From contig QRFJ01000373.1 of NCBI GenBank assembly GCA_006176705.1, positions 1 to 64,000 on the forward strand: a DNA stretch of 64,000 nucleotides, given 5' to 3'. The notes beneath the pieces were generated by a model. It saw only the letters and a list, made by a program, of their open reading frames with translations, made no database searches and had not been told where the DNA came from. The position numbers and the translations under genes were made by a program. The stretch comes from Cocos nucifera. Lineage: Eukaryota; Streptophyta; Magnoliopsida; Arecales; Arecaceae. Within the stretch, counting starts at the first letter, position 1. Each line of letters opens with the position of its first letter. This document shows, one piece after another, positions 1-10,432 of the stretch.

Positions 1-30
1 TTATATCAGGATTTGATATATGACTGTTAG

Positions 31-757
31 AACTAATATATTTTTGAACGATGTAGGTAGCTTATGCGGAGTACATCATTATATGGTATGGTGATGACCC
101 ATCCACTTAGCCCATTCTTGACCTTAAGGGATGGCTTAGGGTCACTGGAGGGGTGAGTAGGAGCTAGGTCAAAGGATTTGGCCCGAGCTTTGACTCTTTA
201 ATGGATTAATCTTCTTTAACATCCTCATAGGCCTAGATGTTCCAGATGTGAAGTGATGCCCATGTGGAGGAGGTTGTGCAGAGGCTTCTGAACCAGCGAC
301 CTCAGAGCATCCAGGATGTCGTTTGCGATGCGATCATGGCAGATCTTTAGGATTTGCAACTGTACGACCAGCTGGGCTCGTTGTTCTAGCAATCTCATTA
401 GGTAGTTCTATTAGTAAATTTTTTTACTTGTTTTATATTTTTATATAAGTAGAAACTTCACATATTCAAGCAAGGCTTAAGTTAGGAAAGGAGATCTAAG
501 GATTAAAAATTTAATCTAACCATCCAATTGATGGACCGAGGGTGTCTATAATTTCGTATCATCAAATAGAATGTGTAGGAATAATCTATTTAAGAATCGG
601 AGAAGGGTATTAAAATATACGCCTCTATATCGAAAAATATGCCTCCATATCGAAACTTATGAATAATATATATATATTGTTTCAAGATGTTGGGACATTC
701 AACTCTCATTCACCAGCTACTGAAGATGAGCTGGAGGATGAGAAGGATATTACCTAA
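31..757 (+). pseudogene. CACTA transposase-like 3' exons, copy 1
   Basis: Exon-like segments at about 45-190, 235-395 and 685-757 are separated by AT-rich, intron-like DNA. The first encodes a stretch with DPST and GWLRVTGGVSRS. The second encodes a helical stretch containing HVEEVVQRLL. The third ends in an acidic tail and a TAA stop at about 755-757. An internal TAG near 343 and frame changes show it is broken. By position and by its acidic tail it resembles the C-terminal half of plant En/Spm-associated (Ptta-type) proteins, but I cannot prove the family from this fragment. Confidence 0.45.
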
Positions 758-1189
758 TTTTTTTTTATTTGTATATCATTTTAATGCATCATTATTCTAT
801 GTATTCTAGTAGAGCAGCAAGAAGTATGCCAGTAGATAGCAGAGGGCTCGGTAGAATCAGGCCATCCGGTAGGATCCGATCAGGCACACGGGCGGCTCCA
901 TCGGCACACATGTTATGGCTGATAGACTGTTAAGAAATCTATACGAAAATTTTTTACTAGAACTATAAAAAACTCTTATATATATACTTTAATTAATTTA
1001 ATTTTATTATTTACTTATTATAGATATGGCAACTAGATCATCTACCAAACTAGCTGTAGTTGTGGGAAGCCACATATTGATCTATGAGGACTGGTGATTA
1101 TTTAGATTCTTAGTCATCGCAGATCACGATAAGAATTTTAAACTATATTTATTAAGCTGTTACAAGATCTGATATGCATATTAGAACTA

Positions 1190-1882
1190 ATGTATTTTTA
1201 AACTATCTAGGCAAATTACATGGAGTATGTCATTGCACGGTATGGTGATAACCCATCCACTTAGTCTATCTTTGACCTTAAGGGATGGCTCAGGATTACC
1301 AAAGGGGTGAGTAGGAGCCGGGTCATAGGATTTGGCCCCAACTTCGACCCTCCAGCAACTTAATCCTCTTTGGCATTCTCATAGGCCTAGATGTTCCAGA
1401 TTTGGAGCAATGCCCACATGGAGAAGGTCGTGTAGAGGTTTCTGAGCTAATGATCTCAAAGCATCCGAGATGCCATATGTGATGCAATCATTGAGGATCT
1501 TCAAGATCTATGGCTGCGCGATCAGTTGGGCTCGTTGCTCCATCAGATAATTCTATTAGTAAACTTTTTTATTTGTTTTAAGTTTTTATATTTAGAAACT
1601 TCACATATTTAGGCCAGACTTAAGTTGGAAAAGAAGATTTAAGAGCTAAAAATTTAATCTAACCATCTAATTGATGGGCCGAATGTGTCTATAATTTTGT
1701 ATCATCGAATGAAATATGTAGGAATAATCTATTTAAGAATCGAAGGAGGATAGGGAAAGATACGCCTCCATATTGAAACTTATGAATAATTTTTTATTTT
1801 TCTTTATTTCAGGATGCTGGGACATCCAGCTGTCATCCACCAGCTATTAGAAATGAGGAGGACGAAGAGGATGTTATCTATT
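1190..1882 (+). pseudogene. CACTA transposase-like 3' exons, copy 2
   Basis: This is the second, more decayed copy of the same exons. It again shows an LKGW-type stretch (about 1265-1330), a stretch encoding AHMEKVV (about 1410-1440), and an acidic terminal exon with NEEDEEDV (about 1850-1882). Several codons have become stops. It lies about 620 bp upstream of the element's right terminus, so this copy probably marks the original 3' end of the gene. Confidence 0.42.
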
Positions 1883-2089
1883 TTTTTTATTTATATATAA
1901 TTAAGATACTTGTAAAGCAGTATTTCAATATAAAATTATGTAATTTATATTTTTAATATAATATAATTAATTTTATATTTATGATTATATTAAATAGTTA
2001 TTATTTTATTTTTAATAGATTTTAAAAAATATTATTATTTATTAATAAATTTTAAATTATTTAATTATATTTTTTAAAAATTAAAAATT

Positions 2090-2503
2090 ATTAGGAACGA
2101 TATTAGCGATAGTATATTGCCATCACTAATAATTTTTTAAAATTTTAAAAAATAAAAAGATATTAGTGATAATATTAGCGATAAAATTATCATTGCTAAT
2201 AGTTTTTTAAGTTTTTTTAAAAAATTAAAAATTATTAGCGATAATGTTAGCGATAAAGATATCATCACTAATAATTTTTATCAGTTTAATTAATAAAAAT
2301 TAAAATTTTTAGCGATGGCATCTTTGTCGTTAATATTATTGCTAATTATTTATTAGTGATGGTAATGGTTACCATCGCTAATAATGATAATTTGTAATAA
2401 AGGTGTATCCATCAAATTTTTAGCGATGGCTCGCTGTCGCTAATAGCATTAGCGATGGCAAACTGACTATTAGCAACGACACTTAGCCATCACTAATAGT
2501 TAG
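2090..2503. repeat. Subterminal repeats of CACTA A (TTAGCGATGG type)
   Basis: About 400 bp of short direct and inverted copies of a motif close to TTAGCGATGG / CCATCGCTAA, often in facing pairs. Examples lie at 2160-2200, 2225-2275, 2310-2400 and 2425-2500. Arrays of this kind next to CACTA termini are known binding sites for the element's own DNA-binding protein (TnpA in En/Spm). That role is inferred from the family. Confidence 0.7.
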
Positions 2504-2516
2504 TTTTCTTGTAGTG
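2504..2516 (+). other. CACTA right terminal inverted repeat
   Basis: TTTTCTTGTAGTG is an exact copy of the canonical plant CACTA right terminus. The next three bases, TAT, would be one half of the 3-bp target duplication; the partner lies outside the window. Confidence 0.75.
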
Positions 2517-2800
2517 TATTAGCGATGGTAAATTTGAATTATTAGTGACAAAGATCTTACCATCGCTACTAATTAACTATTAGTGATGGCTACTTAATTA
2601 TTAGCGACAGCATAAGCAATAGCTAAAATTATTTAAAATTTTTAAATTTTTTATAATATTTAAATATAAAATAAATATTAGTGATGATAAATTTTGCCTA
2701 TTAGCGATGGAAATAATGCTGTCACTAATAATTTTTTAAAAATAATAAATTAAAAAAAAGATTAGTGATGTTATATTTGCCATCACTAATAATTCAGAAT
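2517..2800. repeat. Subterminal repeats of CACTA C
   Basis: The TTAGCGATGG-type motif continues directly beyond the terminus of element A (about 2520, 2560, 2582, 2600, 2700, 2762-2790). It must therefore belong to another element of the same type, here called C, into which A inserted or against which it lies. Some copies have decayed to TTAGTGATGG. A small patch of the same motif returns at 27845-27945. Confidence 0.55.
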
Positions 2801-3119
2801 ATAACTTGAGCCCGATTCAAATCTAATTCAAAATCTTGCCAAACCTAATTTAATTAGTCTTTGAATCCAAGTACTATTTAGATTATAAAATTTAATTAGC
2901 CTCAAATTAAGTTAAGAATAATTAAATTAATTTAATTTAAATTAATTAAAAAAATAATTTTTAATTTGGGTTTAATTCAAATCTAATTCAAAATCCTATC
3001 AATGCTAATTCAATTAGACTTTTAATTCAAGTCCTACTTAGATAGTAAAATCCAATTACCTTTAACTTAAGTCAAGCCTAATTATATTTAAGTTGATTTA
3101 AATCAATTACGAGAAAATA
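2800..3119. repeat. Tandem array of C, left part (units of about 160-200 bp)
   Basis: Two AT-rich units, each starting near a TTCAAATCTAATTCAAAATC-like stretch (2811 and 2971) and running through AAATTAAGTCAAGCCTAATT-like sequence. Further units of the same repeat lie at 26865-27790. The array is therefore split by element B, and the two halves read in the same direction. Confidence 0.7.
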
Positions 3120-3535
3120 CGACTACATAATAGGACTATGATAGCGGTTAGTAACCACTATTGTAGGTTAAAAAATTGCTGCCATAAGCTATGACAGCGA
3201 TTATCTAACCGCTGCCACCATAGCTGTCATCATAGATCTATGGTAGTGAATATTACAACGGTTATACAAACCACTATCATAGATAGCTTATGGTAGCAGT
3301 TCAATAACCGCTGCCATAGATTAATCTATAGCAGTGATTTTATAACCGCTGCCATAGACTGACTATAGTAGTGGTTCTGTAACTGCTGCCATAGATTCTA
3401 TAGGAACGGTTATAAAATCGCTACTATAGGACATCTATAATAGCAATTTTTGAATCACTGCCATAGATTTAATGCAATAATTGGCACAAAACCTATGGTA
3501 GCGGTTGTAAAACCGCCATCGTAGCTTTTGAATAG
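3120..3535. repeat. Subterminal repeats of CACTA B, 3' end
   Basis: Around ten imperfect facing repeats built on CTATGGCAGCGGTT / AACCGCTGCCATAG, spaced about 50-60 bp. Each unit is itself a short inverted repeat. The motif differs completely from that of A and C, so B is a different CACTA family. A role as transposase-binding sites is inferred from En/Spm. Confidence 0.75.
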
Positions 3536-3646
3536 TGGAAAAAGTATAAATTTTTTAATTTTTATATTTTTTTACCTATAAATATAGTTTAATAATATAA
3601 AAAAATATTATAAATATAAGAATATTTATGAAATCTTTAAATTTTA
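3536..3646. other. AT-rich 3' untranslated part of CACTA B
   Basis: A short AT-rich stretch between the end of the B gene and its subterminal repeats. No motif is recognised. Confidence 0.4.
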
Positions 3647-3925
3647 TTACTGAATAAAATTTATTATAATATTTTTAAAAAAAAATCTATAGTTTCTTAA
3701 ATCTACGTTATTATCGTCATCCGAAGATGGAGCATGAGCTGGAGGAGATGGAGTTGGAGCTGGTGCTAGAGGAGCTGGGGCTGGAGCTATAGAAGTTGGA
3801 GCTGAAATGTCGGCCAACATGTTCTCAAGACCCATGAAGTCAGCTCCAAAATGTGCATTAAGCCTCATCACCATGGCGCTCAAGATGTCCCCCAAATGAG
3901 ATATGCGCTCTTCAACATGAGCAAC
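3647..3925 (-). pseudogene. CACTA B protein, C-terminal exon
   Basis: The minus-strand frame is open from the insertion junction at 3925 to a stop at 3647. It encodes a VAHVEERISHLG helical stretch, a hydrophobic segment, an alanine/proline-rich run (several APAP repeats) and an acidic SSDDDNNVDL tail. Reading across the Athila insertion, the frame continues from the exon at 22029-22279 with one copy of the GCAAC duplication removed, so the insertion hit one exon. Helix plus acidic tail is common at the C-terminus of plant En/Spm (Ptta) proteins. The methionine at 3893-3895 is internal and is not the true start. Confidence 0.6.
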
Positions 3926-4556
3926 TGATAGGAACGTGATGTTATCGTTAAGACACTGTATTTATCAGTTTAATCCAACTTCTTAAAATAATTAAAAATA
4001 CGTAGATAGTAATGAGTCGGGTCGAATCCATAGGAAAGGTAGTGATTTTAGATTTGAAATCTTTGATTTTACAAAAGAAAAAAAAAGAGAAGAGTTTTGG
4101 GATTAGAAGTGAAGATGGAAAATAAAAATTAAAAATTAAAAAGTGAAGGAATTTAAACTTGATACTAAGATCTATTAGTTAGATCTTAGCATCTACTTGC
4201 AATAAAATAAAAAGTAATAATTTAAAGTATAAAAATTAAATTATAATAAAAATAAAAAGCATGAAATTAAAGAGCATAAATATTATATTAAAAAATTTAT
4301 AATTTAAATACATAAAATAAAAATAAAACAAAATAGAGTGATCTTTGATCTTGGATCGGCATCGGTGGAAAGATGGTGTAGAAGCCTAGCTCTTCTTCTC
4401 GGCATCCATTGCTTTAAAGTAGCCATTAACCCATAGTCTAGCTTCACCCTGTACCAAAGCTTCACCTTGATCTGAGATGTTGATTTCTGGAGGCCTGATT
4501 CCTTTTTATAGAGCTAGGAAGGCTAGATATTTTTTTTGGAGGCAATATGGGACTAG
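3926..4556 (-). repeat. Reverse Athila LTR, 3' part
   Basis: It matches the reverse complement of the forward LTR at 20281-20913 along its whole length. It contains a minus-strand TATA box at 4503-4510. It forms the left arm of palindrome 1. Confidence 0.8.
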
Positions 4557-5248
4557 GGGCTATTTTAATCCGAATTTCATTCGAATTTCTTCCTATTTTC
4601 TTGATTAAAACAACCCTTAGTCCCACATTGCCTCCAAAAAAAATATCTAGCCTCCCTAGCTCTATAAAAAGGATCCAGGCCTTTAGAAATCAAAATCTCA
4701 GATTAAGATAAAGCTTTGGTACAGGGTGAAGCTAGGCTATGGGTTAATGGCTGCTTCAAAGCAACGGGTGCCGAGAAGAAGAGCTAGGCTTCTACACCAT
4801 CTTTCCACTGATGCCGATCCAAGATCAGAGATCACTCTATATTATTTTATTTTTATTTTATGTATTTAAATTATAAATTTTTTAATGAAATATTTATGCT
4901 CTTTAATTTTTTGCTTTTTATTTTTATTATAATTTAATTTTTGTACTTTAAATTATTGCTTTTTATTTTATTGCAAGTAGATGCTAAGATCTAACTAGTA
5001 GATCTTAGTACCAAATTTAAATTTTTGCACTTTTTAATTTTTAATTTTTATTTTCTGACTTCACTTCTAATCCCAAAACTCTTCTCTTTTCTTTTTCTTT
5101 TATAAAATCAAAGATTTCAAATCTAAAATCACTACCTTTCCTGTGGATTCGATCCAACTCATTATTATCTATGTATTTTTAATTATTTTAAGAAGTTGGA
5201 TTAAACTGATAAACATGGTGTCTTAACGACAACATCGTATTTCTATCA
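4557..5248 (+). repeat. 5' LTR remnant of forward Athila
   Basis: It corresponds to 20221-20913 of the full LTR, so about 930 bp of the 5' side is missing. It keeps the TATA box (4663-4670) and ends TCTATCA at 5248, just before the primer-binding site. Confidence 0.8.
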
Positions 5249-5254
5249 AATTTT

Positions 5255-5272
5255 TGGCACCGTTGTTGGAGA
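5255..5272 (+). promoter_or_regulatory. Athila primer-binding site
   Basis: TGGCACCGTTGTTGGAGA resembles TGGCGCCGTTGCCGGGGA, the tRNA-Asp-type site I associate with Athila-like elements (from memory). All differences are G-to-A or C-to-T. A second, similar motif (TTTTTGGCACCATTATCGG) lies at 5338-5356. Confidence 0.65.
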
Positions 5273-5666
5273 TTATTTTTGATTTTTGATCTTGATTTCT
5301 TTGATTTATTAAAAATAATTTTAGCAAATGTATCAAGTTTTTGGCACCATTATCGGAAAAGGCATAGATATTAAATTTTTGATCTCTTTGATTTTTTTAT
5401 AAATAAATTATAAATAAAATTTTTATCTTCTTATAAATATTGCTTGCTAATTCTTTTATTATTTTATAAGAAAAGAGATTAAAGAACAAAAAGAATCAGG
5501 AGTTTTGCTTGGTGAGATCAATCCTAACCCTAGTCTTTTTTATTTATTTATTTATTTTATTTTAAAATTAAAATTTTAAAAAAATATATCTACTTAAATC
5601 TAATTAAAAATCTCATGACAAGATTAGAAATCCTAACTATTTAGAGCATGCATCATATTAGTTTTA

Positions 5667-5697
<31 letters not shown>

Positions 5698-5706
5698 TTT
5701 TTTGAT
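5273..5706 (+). other. Athila leader, part 1
   Basis: An AT-rich non-coding leader, including a (TTTTA)n-type run at 5660-5700. No coding signal. It ends at the GATTG duplication of copia-1 and resumes at 15832. Confidence 0.6.
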
Positions 5707-5711
5707 GATTG

Positions 5712-7979
5712 TGTTAGATATATGTGCCCTAGAAGTCAGAATTGGCTGACACTTGTAATACACTTCTAGGGACAAAATTGTAATTTTGACTATAATCAAA
5801 TAAAATGGGTTATTTTCTATCACATATGTATATTTAGTGTCTGTGATACATCCTTTGAGTTAATGGTAATGATAATTCATATTTTCAAGAGTTGAAAATT
5901 TAAGACATGAATAATCATTATTAACTCATAAACAGCTCCCGACCATAGGATCATCACGAGGATGGTGATTGATCTGGAAGGTTGGTGTACGATCGCTTCT
6001 CTTTAGTAGATGAGTCTTGAGTCTACGGTGTGGAGACATCGGAGCGAGAGTACAGGTACTCGTTAGAGAATGAGGGCACTGAGCGTGACCACCTCGAGTA
6101 GTCATTAGGAAGTCTACCTTCTCGTCAATGACTGACTCGATGCTGCAGTAGTATGTCTGGTTCTTTGACCTGAGATGCATCGGCAGTTCACCTTGAGGGT
6201 GTTATAGTTTGACTACACCATTACTCGGTCTTCTAGCCATATGGAACCCTGAGGTGTATGTTGGCTATAGCATGTTCATTGTAGGAACTGGATTGCATCA
6301 AGATGGAATCTATCTACCTCGGTGGTAGAGGAGTAGCCCTATGATGATCATGAGAATCAAGTCCAGAAATCCATGGCCATGGTAGAGTGAAATAATAGAA
6401 AGAGTTTCTATTTAGATTTTCACATTGGACTCGATCGAATGATTACATCATATGACAGAGACTAGGGTTTGACGAGTTCACCTTAACCCTAATCTGATCG
6501 GGGCTCAAGATAGAAGAACTGAATCACACAGGTAGTTGCACCAAGAGGTTCGCATTCAGCTCTGATGGGTTGCCACCATATACTGCTAGGTGTCACTGGT
6601 GGATTTTGGGAGCAATTAGAATGATTTAGATGATCGATCATTCTAGCTGTTCGAATCAGAAGAGTTTTGATCCATCGAAAGGAGTTTCGATGATGTCTAT
6701 GATAGAGATCATGACATATCCCATTACCATACAGAACTGAACCTAACTGGGTCACACAAACAAGGGTTTGAATCTGGTGATCATCAATTGAACTGATCTA
6801 GTTCAATTGATCTGAATGAGATTCAATTAGGTTCAAGGAAATCGTGCTAGCACTCGATTGAACCTAACGTTCTTCTTTTACTATCATAAATAAGTTGTCC
6901 TGACTGAGCCAAAGGAGTTTGTGCTCAATCAGAGGCCTTCATATGGTCTGACTGGAGGTTGTCCAAGTCAGAATAGGTTGTCTTATTTGTAAGACATTAC
7001 CTGCCATTTTTGGTCACCTGCCATTTCTTGTTCTTTGACTTTGGTCAAAAGTCTACCTTTGACTGGTCAAACGTTGACCATTCACCCTTTGACTTTTGAC
7101 CACATGTCATGCACCTATTGGAGAGCTGGTGGGGGCCTGTCCCCCTGCCAGAACCTGGCAAGGAGAAGGGCGCACGCCAAGGGTGGCGTGAGCCCAAGTA
7201 GGAGGTGCCTAGGAGTCCTTGTTGGACAAGGACTCCACCTCCCTTTTGGATTCCAATCAGAGTTCTACTAAGAATCCAGTTTGACTGGTCTTAGGCGCCC
7301 TCTAAGGAGGAATCCAGGGGTCTCTATTCCAACCAATCAGATTTAGATCTGATTTCACAAAGGGTTGTGATTGGTTGAGAGGAAGAGGAGTTGGATCACA
7401 AGAGGTCTATAAATAAGACCCTGTGCCCAACCCTAATTCTAATGCAATTAGACACGCCCCAAGGCTGCCTCTCTCCTCCTTCTCCATGCCATAGTCTCTT
7501 CTCCCCTTGCTCTCCATGTCCAAAAGTGTTTTGGATTTAGGTTGGTGCGATTCAGATCAAGGAAAGGCGATCAAAAGCAAGAAGGCTGCGCTGCTGCAAA
7601 AGGACAACTGCAGATCTTCAAAAGAGTTTTGAAGATCCTCCAGATCAAATCCAGATCTAATTTTTGGAGGTGTGATAGAGAAGAAGAGGATCTCCAGATC
7701 TAACCTGAGTGGATACCGGTAGAGGCCAGGCGCTTGCGTGGCTAAGATCCAGAACCTTCCGCTGCAATCAGGATCATCTACAGGGTAATAGGATTACCCA
7801 AATCAGGTAAATTAAATTTGATTTAATTTATCTTATTTTATTTTATTTATTAAAATAATAATAATCAGATCTGAAACTTATCAAGATCTAATTTAGATCA
7901 AGAGAAAAATTTTGAAATATATCTCTTGATCTGATCAGATCTGGACGAACCTGGACCGGGAAATCAGGATTTCCCTTCA
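5712..7979 (+). repeat. Copia-1 5' LTR
   Basis: 2,268 bp, TG...CA ends, TATA box TATAAATA at 7408-7415. The start matches the 3' LTR and the LTR at 62449. Small frames within it are repeated in the other LTR copies and are not genes. Confidence 0.93.
7408..7415 (+). promoter_or_regulatory. Copia-1 LTR TATA box
   Basis: TATAAATA, about 570 bp from the LTR end. The same box is present in the 3' LTR at 15255-15262. It is the likely core promoter of the element, by position. Confidence 0.6.
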
Positions 7980-7981
7980 AC

Positions 7982-7998
7982 TGGTATCAGAGCCATGG
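7982..7998 (+). promoter_or_regulatory. Copia-1 primer-binding site
   Basis: TGGTATCAGAGCCATGG, complementary to the 3' end of initiator Met-tRNA, starts three bases after the 5' LTR end. This is the standard site of plant Ty1/copia elements. Confidence 0.9.
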
Positions 7999-9592
7999 TT
8001 CTAAATTGTTTAGATCTGATTTTAATTTTATTTTAATTAGAAAATAAAGTAATTTTAAATGTCACATGAGATGTGATCAGATCTGAAATCAGAAAAATTA
8101 AAATTAAATGATTTGGATCTAAGAACATGAAGATATGCATGACTAGTTCTAGAATAGAATAGTTCTATAGAATAGTTTTGCATTTCTTTGATTTAATCTG
8201 ATTAAATCATATTTTAGATCTTCTTATTTACTATTTTCTGATATTATAAGTGTTATAATAACATCTGATAAACAGCAAATAAAAATTATTTAATTTTAAA
8301 TATCATATGAGATATGATAGATGCATGACTAGACTAATTATAGAATAGTTCTACATAATTATCTAGATTAGAATTTATTTTGATTAGATCAATTTAAATC
8401 TAATTTTTTAGATTATTATGTGATAATTTAGATCTAAAAACATGCATGATTATGATACATGAGATGTATGCAAAATATGCTATGATTAGATCTAATTTGT
8501 ATATGAGATATATGATATAGATCTATAACAGTTTTGTAGATTTACATGTTCCTGATTAAGGCGTTCCTCTTGGCCGTCCGGTCATAAGAATGAAGAAGGG
8601 TTTAAAGGCCCTCTCTTCCCATTCGATGGGGTGTTCTTATGACGTGTAGGGGTGCTGCATGTTCGTCCTTAATCAAAAACCCAAAACTTACTTTCTGCAA
8701 AACCCTAGATCCTGAAACCCTAGGATTTATTATGCATATTTTGTTTATGAACCCAACTTAATTAAGAATTAAGTTTATGGAATATCAATTAGGTCTAAAA
8801 TTGAGAATTTTAGATCTAAGACATATTCATAATACTGGGTTCGGGCTTGGGTAGCTCAATTAGGTCTAAGCGGTTGATCAAACCGAATCAAGAGTTGGTT
8901 AGATGGGATCAACAATGCTTAAATTGACCAGCCTAATAGGATTAAGTCTGGGTCAAGATCGAGTCACTAGGTTAGTCATAATTGTTATGACTAAGCCAAG
9001 TCTAGTTTAATGAGACCTGAATCAATTCTCCCTAAGAAAAGATTAAGTCCGAGGTCTTCCACCATTGTAGACGTGCGGGCCCTTCCTGGGGTTGATTGTT
9101 CTCGGCTGGTTACAGTGGCTCAGTTGCACCGGGAAGACGCAACCATGTCTATTAGGCATTGGATGCTATGGGCTGGAGGATGAGTTGGGCTCAATATTTC
9201 GGATACGGTGAGAGACCCAATTAGGAACCCAGTCTATGCAAATGGTGGATCTGACTTAACTAAGGAGTGGATCAATATTCCGGATACGGTGAGATTCATG
9301 AATTAGAGACCAAGTTTGGGTGCACCATGATTAGAGAATCATTGAACAAGAGTTGTTCACTCATTGGCTAACCCATCACCAATAACTGTTAGGTGAGGTG
9401 ATGAGTCAGTTGGTGAGACCGCACCACCCACTAGAAATCATCAATCGCGGAGATTTTCGCATCTCTACAGAGGGAGTGTAGGGATCCGAGAAAATAGTGG
9501 GAGCTAATTTGTTTAAAAATAAAATCCCTAAACGAAATTGGTCAAGTCAAAATTACAGTATCTAACTAGAATCTTTGACTCTCTACAGGAAA
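7999..9592 (+). other. Copia-1 leader
   Basis: A 1.6-kb untranslated leader between the primer-binding site and the gag start. It holds a nested inverted repeat at 8554-8674 with stems GATTAAGG/CCTTAATC and GTCATAAGAA/TTCTTATGAC. No coding frame is recognised. Confidence 0.75.
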
Positions 9593-10432
9593 ATGTCTGC
9601 GTCCAACCCACTGGCACGTATCCTAGACACACATAGACTGACTGGACCCAATTATAAAGATTGGCTCAGGAACTACAAAATTATTTTAGGGTTTCGAGAA
9701 GTTAACACATGTTTTGGACCAGGACCCTCCCACCTTACCAGCTCGTCCATCTGTTGAATAGAGAGCGTCTCTGAAAAAATGGATTGACGAAGACAATAAG
9801 GCCAGATACTACATGTTGGGCTCGATGTCTGATGAGCTCCAGCGCCAACATGAAGATATCGGGACTGCTCGCCAAATGTTGGCTCACCTGCAGGAGATGT
9901 TTGGTGAACAGAGTCGCGCAGCCAAATATCAAGTCACAAAACGACTTTTTAAGGCTAAGATGCGTGATGGGCAGTCAGTCCAAGATCACTGTCTGACAAT
10001 GATCAAGGACATGGAAGAGCTTGAGAAGCTCGGTGTGAAGTTGGACTTGGACTCTGCAGAACGATATTATTCTGCAATCCTTGACTGATGCATATGGGCA
10101 ATTCATCATGAATTACCACATGCATAAACTTCAAAATTCCTTGGCCGAGTTGATGAATATGCTGGTTACCGCTGAGCTTTCTATGAAAGGTTCTAAAGGC
10201 TCAGTTCTTGCTATGGAATGGACTTCTTCCAAAAGAAAGTCTTATGGAAAGAAAAAGAAGTCTGTGAAAAAGCAAAAGGTAGGAAGGATCAAAGAAGAAG
10301 AAGGCAGAACCGAAGAAGAAGGTCGATGGCAAAGGAAAGTGTTTCCATTGCAACAGCGACGGCCATTGGAAGCGGAACTGCCCTACTTACCTGGCCACCC
10401 TGAAGAACAAGAAGGAAGGTCCTTCTGGAGGT
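9593..10432 (+). pseudogene. Copia-1 gag (broken)
   Basis: Gag starts at the ATG at 9593 (MSASNPLARIL). A TGPNYKDWL motif follows, as in plant copia Gag (UBN2-like) proteins. The frame is lost near 9700 by a one-base shift, has a TAG at about 9757-9759 where a glutamine codon is likely, and shifts again near 10080 and near 10285. The central helical part lies at 9784-10080, the part with YGQFIMNYHMHKL at 10081-10200, then a lysine-rich tail and a CCHC zinc knuckle (C-X2-C-X4-H-X4-C) at about 10339-10380. The knuckle is in frame with the protease-integrase segment, as expected for one polyprotein. Confidence 0.88.

Larger units (their letters stand above)
1..1885 (+). repeat. Tandem duplication of about 1.15 kb inside CACTA A
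   Basis: Two diverged direct copies run from about 1 to 1140 and from about 1141 to 1885. Shared blocks in the same order include CCCATCCACTTAG followed by the LKGW-encoding stretch (about 108-140 and 1252-1285), the GCCTAGATGTTCCAGAT block (about 231 and 1384), and the block encoding the acidic C-terminus (about 690-755 and 1805-1880). The second copy lacks the stretch at 780-1140. The duplication therefore covers the last exons of the putative transposase gene. The copies differ by many substitutions and small indels, so the event is old. Confidence 0.75.
1..2516 (+). mobile_element. CACTA/En-Spm element A, 3' portion
   Basis: This is the 3' part of a decayed CACTA (En/Spm) DNA transposon whose 5' part lies outside the window. 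The right end reads TTTTCTTGTAGTG, the reverse complement of the classic CACTA terminus CACTACAAGAAAA. It is preceded by about 400 bp of subterminal repeats. Plus-strand exon-like pieces carry a conserved GWLRVTGGVSRS-type stretch near 135-165 and an acidic C-terminus before a stop near 750. Comparable pieces occur in element C at 31240-31600, so A and C belong to one family. No intact frame survives. The assignment rests on the terminus plus the subterminal repeats; the protein assignment is weaker. Confidence 0.72.
3926..5248. repeat. LTR palindrome 1
   Basis: The left arm (3926-4556) and right arm (about 4616-5248) are diverged inverted copies of the Athila LTR 3' part, about 630 bp each. 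About 60 bp of spacer, belonging to the forward copy only, separates them. The two LTR promoters point away from each other, with TATA boxes at 4503-4510 minus and 4663-4670 plus. Confidence 0.85.

Noticed and set aside
3120..3535. Regularly spaced short repeats, considered as a CRISPR array
   Set aside because: Units are imperfect, palindromic and in both directions, with no constant spacer length, and the DNA is plant. They are CACTA subterminal repeats.
5926..7271. Small frames at 5926-6180, 6489-6755 and 7035-7271
   Set aside because: The same frames recur in the 3' LTR (13772-14026, 14336-14602, 14882-15118). They are LTR sequence, lie partly upstream of the TATA box and have no protein features.
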